Source of the DNA: JAHBXC01 sp964350875 | Lineage (GTDB): Bacteria; Planctomycetota; Phycisphaerae; Phycisphaerales; UBA1924 | Length of the DNA stretch: 34,765 nucleotides | Reading direction: 5' to 3' | Assembly (NCBI GenBank): GCA_964350875.1 | Contig: CAYGLT010000025.1 | Span: 1 to 34,765 of the forward strand | Part shown: piece after piece, positions 16,855 through 24,218 of the stretch | Layout of the letters: each line of letters begins with the position of its first letter | Position numbering within the stretch: position 1 is the first letter of the stretch | The notes under the pieces: generated by a model | Databases searched by the model: none | What the model was told of the DNA's origin: nothing | What the model saw: the letters and a program-made list of their open reading frames with translations, nothing else | Translations under genes and position numbers: made by a program

Positions 16855-18228
16855 CTAGTTCCCTTTCACGCTCTCGGGGGGCGCCCATTCCGATCCCGGA
16901 TACTGGTCGTCAACCATCCACAGACCGGTGTCCGAGACACCGAGGGGTCGTCCGTGATCTGCGCCGGGAGGAAGGCTGTACCTCATCAGAAGAATCAGGT
17001 CCGAACTGACCGCGGGATTCGCGTGGAAGTAGCCGTGACCGAACGCGCCACGGTTCTTGACCCGGGCGTCGATGATCTGGAAGCGCTCCGAGCGGCGAAG
17101 CGTCTCGAGTTCGGCCTCGTCGAACAGCGTGGGGTCGAAGTTGCCAACGCGCTCCGTGCCGCCGAAGAGCCAGCCGGAGAAACCGAGCGCCCCGTCTTGA
17201 TTCGAGATGAAGAGCGCGCTGCGCTCCACGGCGCGGCCGATGCGCTCGGTCGCGTTTCGCGCAATGGCGACATCAAGATCGATGTCCGCCGCGGCAAGGA
17301 TCACCGTCCCGAGTTTCAGAGCCTGCCGGGCGTCGCCGCTCGATCGCATTTCGAGGTAGAGTTCGCGCACCGTGTCGGCGGTCACCTCGGTGCCCCGGCT
17401 GTGCGCAAGGATGTTGATCCGTTCGACATCCGGGCACGACGCGATGAGCCGGAGAGCCTGCTTGAAGTGGTAGATCGTGAACTGCGTCGAAGCCAGCGTG
17501 TACTCGTACGCGCGGACCATCCCCTGCCCGGCCGGCCATGTGTAGCAGATCGGGACGCCCTCGCGGCCGAGGAAGTGCCACAACTCCGCCGTGGTCAGAG
17601 CCGCGTTCTCGAATGAATTGTTGAAACCGTGTACATAGATGAACACTTCCTTTCGCGGCGTCTCCGCGAGGCGTCTCGCCAGTTCTTCCTTGAACAGTCG
17701 CTCGGTCTCGGCCTCCGCGGGATCGACCGACGATCCTCCCGCGGCCGCGAACTGCGCATCGGAGATCACCAGCCGCGCGGGCGTCTGGGCGAATCGCGCG
17801 GTCTCGTTCGTCGCGGCCAGCGTGATCTCGACCTTCTCATCGCGATCCATGTCACGACTGATCCGAACGACCTCGCCCCACGACAGATCATCGCCGATGC
17901 GCACCACCGCTTCGCCGAACGCCGCGGAGCGTGACCGGCCGTGCCCGTACTCCCACGCGTTCTCGGCCTCCGAAGTCGGCGCCCGGTCGGTGATGTACAG
18001 GACCGAGACCTCGTCACCTTGCAGGGAAGCCGGCACATCCGCGAACGGGTCCCAGCCTGCATCGGCGTAGATATTCGGCGTGGGCATCAGGTAGGTCTTC
18101 GACGAACAGCCGACCATGAGCGCCAGCGCGAGGCCCAGGATGATGAATCCGAGCGGGCGTGCGTGGCGTGATCGGGGGTGCGCGTGCACGCATGGGCCGA
18201 CACGGCGTGGATACCTCGGGCGATTCAT
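16855..18228 (-). CDS. DUF900-type alpha/beta hydrolase lipoprotein
   Basis: A 457-residue lipoprotein; the signal ends in MVGC with Cys41. An N-terminal region of about 150 residues opens with VSVLYITDRAPT, typical of this family. The alpha/beta hydrolase domain begins near 192 with FIYVHGFNNSFENAA (oxyanion region), then CYTWPAGQGMVRAYEYTLAST and the nucleophile elbow ILAHSRGTEV with Ser277. A later AAADIDLD block and GHGYFHANP near the end can supply the acid and histidine of the triad. DUF900 proteins are serine hydrolases, mostly with unknown substrates; lipid or ester hydrolysis is plausible. It is 26 bp after the propeller-like gene and 3 bp before the DUF4105 gene. Confidence 0.9.
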   Translation of the reverse strand: MNRPRYPRRVGPCVHAHPRSRHARPLGFIILGLALALMVGCSSKTYLMPTPNIYADAGWDPFADVPASLQGDEVSVLYITDRAPTSEAENAWEYGHGRSRSAAFGEAVVRIGDDLSWGEVVRISRDMDRDEKVEITLAATNETARFAQTPARLVISDAQFAAAGGSSVDPAEAETERLFKEELARRLAETPRKEVFIYVHGFNNSFENAALTTAELWHFLGREGVPICYTWPAGQGMVRAYEYTLASTQFTIYHFKQALRLIASCPDVERINILAHSRGTEVTADTVRELYLEMRSSGDARQALKLGTVILAAADIDLDVAIARNATERIGRAVERSALFISNQDGALGFSGWLFGGTERVGNFDPTLFDEAELETLRRSERFQIIDARVKNRGAFGHGYFHANPAVSSDLILLMRYSLPPGADHGRPLGVSDTGLWMVDDQYPGSEWAPPESVKGN

Positions 18229-18254
18229 GGCATGGTCCGTTCGAGGGAGCGCGG

Positions 18255-19814
18255 TCAGTCGTGAGACGGCAGCGGCTGGAGCACGATGAAATCTTCGATG
18301 GTTGGGAAGTAGACCCGGCCGCCAAAGCCCGGCGTAGTCAGCGAGTTGATCGTGAGCGGCTCAAAGAAATCAGACGCCGCGAGCACGCGTCCCGTCGCGG
18401 CGTCACGCCATGTCATCTGCTCGGTGTAGTTGCCGCTGAATACGACCTGCTTCATTGGCTGATTCGGCGTCTTCTTTCTCGCATTGGTGAGAAGCAGCAC
18501 GCGCTTGTCCTTGGGACCGATCACCGGTTGGAAGGTTGTCGTCGCGTTGTCGATGACGAAGGCGACCTTGAGGTCCCCCGTGCTCGGGTCGATCGTGATT
18601 CCCGCGACCTTCCCTACTCCCATGTCGGCCGAGTAGATCATGTTGTTTTCGGGGTCTGCGCCGGCTTTGGGCGGCGCGAAACTCCACTCGCCCGCCTTCA
18701 GTTCACCGAAGGGGAAGATCACCTGCATTCGGCTCGAGTCGTCGCGGTGGGCTACGACGATGCTCGACGCGACGGTGTCGCTGCCGGCGCCGTTTGTCTG
18801 AACCGCGATCCACTCCCCCACGACCGTTGCAGCCGTGGCCGCGGATTGCCCGCGCTTCATCGGGCTGACCTGCCAGTCCTTGTCGATCGTGAGCCGCTTC
18901 GCGGTCGGGTCCCAGAAGCACCGGATGAGCCCGCTGTCAACCGGGATGTAGATCGCGATGCGCCCGTGATGCTCGGTGATGATGTGCGGCGCCGATGCCG
19001 GTTCTGGAAGGGGAATGTCGTGGAGCACTTCGAGCGTGTCAGGGTCCACCGCGCACAGGTGCGAGTTCGGCTGCTTCAACCCTTTCGCCAGACCTTTGAA
19101 GATCGCCATTGTTCCTTGCGATGTCTCGCCGACGGGTCGCGTCTGGCACTTGAGGATGAGCGTGCCATCCGGAGCGATCGTGAGGTGCTTGTAGTTCACA
19201 TCGGACACCGGCGCCTCTCCTGCCGGGAGCGTGCCGTGCTTCATGATCTCTCCGGTGTCCCCGTCGAGAAGCACGATCTGGTTCGACCACGCGAATGGGA
19301 TGTTGCCGTTGGGAAGGATGTTGAGATTGGCGTTGCCGATCCAACGCCCCGAGACATTGGCGTTGTCAACATAGGTGCGCCAGATCTGTTCGCCGGTGGT
19401 GGCGTCGGCCTTGGCGATGTACGGGCCGGGCGGCATCGGCCCGCTGTTCGGCGGGTAATCCCCGCCTACGAGGTAGAGTTCGCCGGGTCGGCGATTGCAG
19501 ATGTACGTCAACCCCTGATACTTGTCAGCGCTGCGCCAGGCGAAGACCCTGTTCGGCCCGTCGAACGATCCCGTGAATGACGCGGCAGGAAAGAACCCGC
19601 TGCGTTCCGAGTCGGCTATCTCCGCGGCGTTCAGCGAGGGGTAATAGCCCGGAGAGGTGTGCGCCGTTGCGGTCGCCAATTCCTGCGCGTACAGGCTCAC
19701 ATCGCCCGGGAACGGACCGTTGGCGGCCTTCTCGTTGTCGGTCTGCGCGTTCGTCAACCCCGCCGTTCCGAGGAGGGTCATGCAGGTTGCGGCGATCTTC
19801 ATTGCATCGATCAT
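18255..19814 (-). CDS. Exported beta-propeller-like protein, unknown function
   Basis: A 519-residue protein with a Sec signal peptide (residues 1-24, ending TNAQ). The mature part has repeated strand-rich units built around phrases such as IAKADATTGEQIWRTYVD, IVLLDGDTGEI, LCAVDPDTLEVLHDIPLP and ITIDPSTGDLKVAFVID, the pattern of PQQ-type or WD-like propellers. I count about five to seven units but do not see complete PQQ tryptophan-docking motifs, so cofactor binding is doubtful. ATG 19814 is chosen over the longer frame to 20039 because AGGGAG lies six to seven bases upstream and the signal peptide begins there; the upstream part overlaps the neighbouring gene. It lies 31 bp after the DUF1254 gene and 26 bp before the hydrolase gene, so it belongs to the same operon. 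Confidence 0.82.
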   Translation of the reverse strand: MIDAMKIAATCMTLLGTAGLTNAQTDNEKAANGPFPGDVSLYAQELATATAHTSPGYYPSLNAAEIADSERSGFFPAASFTGSFDGPNRVFAWRSADKYQGLTYICNRRPGELYLVGGDYPPNSGPMPPGPYIAKADATTGEQIWRTYVDNANVSGRWIGNANLNILPNGNIPFAWSNQIVLLDGDTGEIMKHGTLPAGEAPVSDVNYKHLTIAPDGTLILKCQTRPVGETSQGTMAIFKGLAKGLKQPNSHLCAVDPDTLEVLHDIPLPEPASAPHIITEHHGRIAIYIPVDSGLIRCFWDPTAKRLTIDKDWQVSPMKRGQSAATAATVVGEWIAVQTNGAGSDTVASSIVVAHRDDSSRMQVIFPFGELKAGEWSFAPPKAGADPENNMIYSADMGVGKVAGITIDPSTGDLKVAFVIDNATTTFQPVIGPKDKRVLLLTNARKKTPNQPMKQVVFSGNYTEQMTWRDAATGRVLAASDFFEPLTINSLTTPGFGGRVYFPTIEDFIVLQPLPSHD

Positions 19815-19845
19815 TCTGGCTCCCTTCAGAGACTCGCGACGGCGC

Positions 19846-22752
19846 TCAGCGCGCGCGTGGGCCTTGTGTCTCGAACGCTTCCTTGGTCGTGTAGTGCCCC
19901 CGCGGGAGGTACGGCCCCATGACAGCCTCCTCCATTCCGGGCTTGGTGACCTTGTCGGGACGCTGCGCCCAACTCGGGTTCGTCGCCATGATGCGCAGCA
20001 TGAGCATCCCGAAATCCCTGCGATTGCGAGGGCCGTCAATCCCCTCGCCGCGGGGGCTCCACTCGATCCACGCGACGCCGTTCTCGGCCGTCGCGTTCGT
20101 CGGGCGGTCCTCCGCCCGGCTGTACACGATGGTGTAATTGCCGTCCTGATCGAGAGGCACCTGCATGTCGGTCAGGCCGTCGACGATCTGACCGGACGGC
20201 GCCGCCTCGCAACTCACGAGCGACCAGTACTGCGTCTGCGCATCGGGCTTTACCTCAAGCCCACGGCCCCCCGCGCCCTCGTAGGTGTCCGGGTATATCG
20301 GCATCTTTCCCCGCATGACATACACCGGGCCGTAGTGTCGCGAGAGCACCGTGTAGAAATACTGTGTCGTCGGATCGCCGCCGCCGTCGATGGCGCCGGC
20401 GTACGGAATCTTGGCGCGTTCCTCGGGCGACTTGAAGTCGCCGACGATCGAGTATCGGAAGTTCCAATACTTCTGCCATTCGGGCTTGGCGCGCGCGGGC
20501 GCCGTCGCGGGGTCGAGCGCCGGGTCATTGTCCTTGGCGTGCACCAGATGATCCCATTGCTCCGCACTGATCGGTTGCTTTGTGGCGCCGCCGAAGGGGC
20601 GGGCAAACTGAGCGATCACCTCGTCCTGGGAGAGTCGCGTCCCGTCGGCAAGCGTCCCTTCATAGGTGACCATCCCGCTTTCTCGGGCGGGCTGGGAGTC
20701 GGGCCCCCATCCGGTCCCGTCGCTTCCCCGGTCAGCGAGATAGATGCGGATCACGCCCTCGAGTTCGGCGCCGTCCGCACCGACATAGAGCGCGTTCTGT
20801 TCGCGTCGCGAGGGATCGGACGGGGCATCTTTCGCAAGCACGCGCAGCGTGAAGTCCCGGTTGTCCGACAGGCGATCGGCCCCGACACGGAAGGGGTTGA
20901 TCGACCCCGGATCGGGCTCGATGCTCGCGCCGGCCAGGGCCTCGCCGATCGAGACGAAGGTGCCCTTCTCCGCTTTGTAGAGCGCGAACTGAAAGTATCT
21001 CGCTTTCGGATACTTGAAATGAAGCGTCAGGCTTGCGCCCGCGGGCATCGCGAACCTGCCGATGAAGTATGTGGACTGCGTGTCTGGCCAGAGATTCGGG
21101 TTCTGGATCGGCCGTGGGTATTCCAGATGATTCCAGTACGCCCAACCCCGCGGCCCCTGAAACAGGCCGTCGTGCCCATAGCGCTCATCCGTTCGAACGA
21201 TGTTCTCGACCGATTTGTCGCCGGCGCGCTTCATGCCGATGGCGTGCAGGTTTCTGGTCGGGACGATCGGCGGCGGTTGCCACTCGCCCTTCCCGAGCGG
21301 GTACACCGAGGGTTCCTCGGTCCTGGGCCAGTAGAGACGCATGACGATGAACGCGGGCCCGTCCGGCGCGGGCAGCCAGTTCGATTCGCGCTCTTTCCCG
21401 GGTGAATCCCGCTGGATGTAGATCGTGAGCGAGCCGTCCGAGTTCTTGCGAAGCCCGGGCAACATCGGGCTGTTGATCAGGTAGCGATCGATCGGGTTGT
21501 CGATGAGCAATTGAGTGCGCCCGTCGTACATCGTGATCGACCAGAACGCGTTCACGGGGGGAAGCCTGTCAGCGGGGAAGGTCATCGAGTACGCGTGCTT
21601 GCTGCCGTCGACGGGGATCCCGTGGACATCGTTGCGCGTGAACGGGTACACAGCCTCCGCTTCGCTGTTCCCGTAGATGCCGAGTTTCGCGGCGGCGGCC
21701 CGCAACGCCCAGTCGCCGTCGTAGAACTCGCGACTCCCCGCGGCGGCGCCGATCTGCCACCCGTTGACCACTGTGCCCACATGATCACAGGTCTCCTGGA
21801 TCTTCGCCGTGGCGCGCTGGATTCCCGCACCGATGGCCTGCGCGAGTTCGGGGCTGGACTCGACATGCGCGTCGGCCCCGATACCGAGTCTGGCGAACCG
21901 CTCGCGCATCGGCTTCTCCACCGCTGCGGTCCCGACGGGCGGGCAGTATTCGAGCAGAAACCCGAGGAACTCGGGGAAACGCGTCCCGAATGCCGCGTTG
22001 TCGAACTTAGGCCAATCGATGGCGGGCGCCGGCGCGGGGGCGGGCTGGCCCAGGAACGCCGAGAGCGTCTGCACCTTGTAGCCCGCCTGAATCCGCTTGA
22101 CATTGTCGATGTCGTCGGGATCGAACAACTGCGTGCGGAAGATCGCGAAACTGAACTGGGTTTCGCAGCGGATCACTTTGTTGACGCCGCCTGGCGCGAC
22201 GCCGTTCCAATCCGGACCGGCGACCATGTAACAGCCAGCGCTGTTGCCCGTCGTCCGGCTGCCGAGATAGGCGTAGTTATTGGTGTACAGGTCTACGAGT
22301 TGGACATCGTAATACCGACTCGCTTCGATCTCGGGGACGCAGAGCACCACCGGCTCAGCGCGCAGATCGAGCTGCGCCATCGAGTATGGCGTGTCGCTGT
22401 TGGGGGTGCTGATGGCGGTGTCGGCCGGGGTGTAGACACGGGCCTCGTTGGCGATGACATTGAACGGCGCCTTGAACTGCCCCGAGTCGCGGTCGATGTT
22501 GTAGTCGTACATGACCTTGTAGCCGACGATCATCGGGAACCCGTAGAGGTACGCCTCCTCCGCGATTTCCGCGAGGCTCGCCGTCTCGATCTCGGCCGCA
22601 GCGCTCGGCGGGCCCGCGAACGGCAGGAGGATCATCGACCACGCGAGACAGGCAATGATTCCGGCGCGGAAGCGACCAAGGGCGTGACGCCGCCCGCCCC
22701 TCGCTTCCGCTCGCGCGCTCAACCCGTTCTGCGGAATCCCATGCCTGCTCAT
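19846..22752 (-). CDS. Large exported DUF1254/DUF1214 protein with a long C-terminal extension
   Basis: A 968-residue protein. An N-terminal signal (hydrophobic 31-52, ending PSAAAE) directs export. The DUF1254 domain (about 65-190) shows YLYGFPMIVGYKVM, FNVIANEARVYTPADTAIS and NSDTPYSMAQLDLR. The DUF1214 domain (about 375-480) shows ITMYDGRTQLLIDNPIDRY, IYIQRDSPG and NWLPAPDGPAFIVMRLYWP. Both are common together, with unknown activity. The remaining 460 or so residues form an extra strand-rich region (NLWPDTQSTYFIGRFAMPAG, RDFTLRVLAKD, VIRIYLADRG), so this is about twice the usual length. ATG 22752 overlaps the stop of the small upstream gene as TGATG; the longer frame to 23088 is that gene's antiparallel-frame neighbour and is rejected. 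It heads the envelope genes. Confidence 0.9.
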   Translation of the reverse strand: MSRHGIPQNGLSARAEARGGRRHALGRFRAGIIACLAWSMILLPFAGPPSAAAEIETASLAEIAEEAYLYGFPMIVGYKVMYDYNIDRDSGQFKAPFNVIANEARVYTPADTAISTPNSDTPYSMAQLDLRAEPVVLCVPEIEASRYYDVQLVDLYTNNYAYLGSRTTGNSAGCYMVAGPDWNGVAPGGVNKVIRCETQFSFAIFRTQLFDPDDIDNVKRIQAGYKVQTLSAFLGQPAPAPAPAIDWPKFDNAAFGTRFPEFLGFLLEYCPPVGTAAVEKPMRERFARLGIGADAHVESSPELAQAIGAGIQRATAKIQETCDHVGTVVNGWQIGAAAGSREFYDGDWALRAAAAKLGIYGNSEAEAVYPFTRNDVHGIPVDGSKHAYSMTFPADRLPPVNAFWSITMYDGRTQLLIDNPIDRYLINSPMLPGLRKNSDGSLTIYIQRDSPGKERESNWLPAPDGPAFIVMRLYWPRTEEPSVYPLGKGEWQPPPIVPTRNLHAIGMKRAGDKSVENIVRTDERYGHDGLFQGPRGWAYWNHLEYPRPIQNPNLWPDTQSTYFIGRFAMPAGASLTLHFKYPKARYFQFALYKAEKGTFVSIGEALAGASIEPDPGSINPFRVGADRLSDNRDFTLRVLAKDAPSDPSRREQNALYVGADGAELEGVIRIYLADRGSDGTGWGPDSQPARESGMVTYEGTLADGTRLSQDEVIAQFARPFGGATKQPISAEQWDHLVHAKDNDPALDPATAPARAKPEWQKYWNFRYSIVGDFKSPEERAKIPYAGAIDGGGDPTTQYFYTVLSRHYGPVYVMRGKMPIYPDTYEGAGGRGLEVKPDAQTQYWSLVSCEAAPSGQIVDGLTDMQVPLDQDGNYTIVYSRAEDRPTNATAENGVAWIEWSPRGEGIDGPRNRRDFGMLMLRIMATNPSWAQRPDKVTKPGMEEAVMGPYLPRGHYTTKEAFETQGPRAR

Positions 22753-23012
22753 CACCGAATCTCCTGAACTCGCCGCATGAGCTCTTCCTCGAGCGATGCC
22801 GCGTGCGACTCGTACTCGGCAACCCTTGCGCCACCCGTGCTCTGCGCCGTGCGGAAACGGTCGATCGTCTCGCGGCACAGCAAGTAGTCTCCCCAGATGT
22901 CGCCGAGGATGGAGTCTCTTGAGAGCATCCGCGTCACCTCCTGGCTGGTGAGCGACAGCCGGGCTGCGATGCGCGCGGCCAGTTCCTCGCGGACTTGGCT
23001 TTCTTGGATCAA
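22752..23012 (-). CDS. Small helical protein, unknown function
   Basis: An 86-residue, charged, helix-rich protein with no signal peptide (IQESQVREELAARIAARL, then TSQEVTRMLSRDSILGDIWGDYL). I recognise no family. Its stop overlaps the next start as TGATG, which argues that it is translated and coupled to the DUF1254 gene. The start is uncertain: TTG 23012 has AAAGGCG seven or so bases upstream. The frame stays open, with a natural-looking sequence, to 23084, but without ATG or GTG. It is the first gene of the minus-strand cluster and could be a regulatory or scaffold protein. Confidence 0.6.
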   Translation of the reverse strand: MIQESQVREELAARIAARLSLTSQEVTRMLSRDSILGDIWGDYLLCRETIDRFRTAQSTGGARVAEYESHAASLEEELMRRVQEIR

Positions 23013-23100
23013 CTGGGTCGCCTTTGTGATTCTGGCCGCGACACCGCGGCCGATGGCGTCCAGTGTCCACGCCGCCCGGGCCGCTCACAAGTGCATTACC

Positions 23101-23115
23101 GACGTTCTTTACGTC
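23101..23115. promoter_or_regulatory. Inverted repeat in the divergent promoter region
   Basis: GACGT-N5-ACGTC lies between the minus-strand cluster and the plus-strand two-component genes. It contains two ACGT tetranucleotides, a word that is otherwise very rare in this window, so a specific binding site is plausible. I see no clear -35/-10 pair on either strand to anchor it. Confidence 0.3.
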
Positions 23116-23171
23116 CGCCAGGACGGCCTCATCCGCCCCGGGGCAGTCGCGGCACTGCTAAACTTGCGCTC

Positions 23172-23191
23172 CGCTCTCCCGGGTGAGAGCG
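23172..23191 (+). promoter_or_regulatory. Leader hairpin before the response regulator gene
   Basis: Arms CGCTCTC (23172-23178) and GAGAGCG (23185-23191) pair perfectly over a six-base loop, ending 16 bp before ATG 23208. It would fold in the mRNA leader or act as a protein-binding palindrome; it could mask the ribosome site, which is weak. Confidence 0.35.
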
Positions 23192-23207
23192 CGTCTGCGA
23201 GCAATCC

Positions 23208-24218
23208 ATGAACGCCGATCAGGTCAGACAGATCCTTGGCCAGTGCCTCGTGTTCGAGCAGATCCGGCGCTCGGGGCATCTTGCCCGCTTTCTGACTTTC
23301 GTGGTGGAGCAGACGCTTGCCGGGAATGAGTCCGGAATCTGCGAATCGTCGATCGCCGTTGAAGCGCTCGGGCGAGACGAGGACTTTGACCCGCGGATTG
23401 ATCCCGTCGTGCGGGTCGTGGCGGGACGGCTTCGCCGCGCGCTCGAAATGTATGCGCTGACCGAAGGCGTCGGCGATTCGGTCCGGATTGTCCTGCCGAA
23501 GGGGAGCTATGTTCCTCGCTTCGAAAGCGCCGATCCCCGAACCGACACACAGTCAGGAGCGAGCCCTCCCGGAGCTCGCTCTTCCATCACGATAGTTCTC
23601 GTGGATGACCACATCATGCTGCGTCGCGGCCTCCGCGTGCTGCTCGATGCGGAGCCGGGCTTTCGGGTGATCGGCGAGTCCGACGATGGCGCCGGCCTGC
23701 CCGATCTCGTCCGCACGCTCAAACCCGACATCGTTGTCATGGACATCAGCATGCCGGGTACGAACGGCATCGAGGCGACGGGACGGCTCGGATCCGAATT
23801 CCCCGACACGAGAGTCGTCGCGCTGTCCGTTCACGCAGGGCAGAGATTCGTCGGAGACATGCTCCGCGCCGGGGCGCGTGGCTATGTGCTGAAGGAGTCC
23901 GCGCCGGAAGAACTTGTCACCGCCATCCGAGCGGTGGCGAACGGGGACATATACCTGAGCCCGAGCGTGACGAAGAGCGTTGTTTCGCGGTTCGTCGCGG
24001 AGTCGGCGAAAGCGGAAAGGCCAGCGCCGCTCTCCGAGGATCAGCGCACGCTGCTCAGGCTGCTGGCCGAGGGCTTTACCGCGCAGGATCTCGCCGATGA
24101 GTTGCGGACGACACGGATCGCTGTCGAGAGAACCATCGAAGAGTTGATCGATCGACTGGGGGTCGAGAATGTCGATGAGCTCACATCATTCGCCGAGGGC
24201 GCCTTGAAACCTCGATGA
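23208..24218 (+). CDS. NarL/LuxR-type response regulator with an extra N-terminal domain
   Basis: A 336-residue regulator of unusual layout. Residues 5-107 match the domain found at the N-terminus of many signalling, adenylate cyclase and TPR proteins: LARFLTFVVEQTLAG, SIAVEALGRDEDFDPRIDPVVRVVAGRLRRAL and IVLPKGSYVPRF, thought to be winged-helix-like. A linker (108-125) leads to a receiver (126-245) with Asp133/Asp134, phospho-acceptor Asp179 (VMDISMP) and Lys229. A GerE-type HTH follows (about 274-333). It could therefore have two DNA-binding ends. The kinase gene overlaps its stop by 4 bp. It is divergent from the minus-strand cluster, 195 bp away, and precedes the nos operon, so either is a possible target. 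No strong ribosome site is seen at ATG 23208. Confidence 0.9.
   Translation: MNADQVRQILGQCLVFEQIRRSGHLARFLTFVVEQTLAGNESGICESSIAVEALGRDEDFDPRIDPVVRVVAGRLRRALEMYALTEGVGDSVRIVLPKGSYVPRFESADPRTDTQSGASPPGARSSITIVLVDDHIMLRRGLRVLLDAEPGFRVIGESDDGAGLPDLVRTLKPDIVVMDISMPGTNGIEATGRLGSEFPDTRVVALSVHAGQRFVGDMLRAGARGYVLKESAPEELVTAIRAVANGDIYLSPSVTKSVVSRFVAESAKAERPAPLSEDQRTLLRLLAEGFTAQDLADELRTTRIAVERTIEELIDRLGVENVDELTSFAEGALKPR

Noticed and set aside
19657..22767. Two long plus-strand frames opposite the DUF1254 gene
   Set aside because: They mirror codon bias of the real gene and show no recognisable domain or ribosome site.
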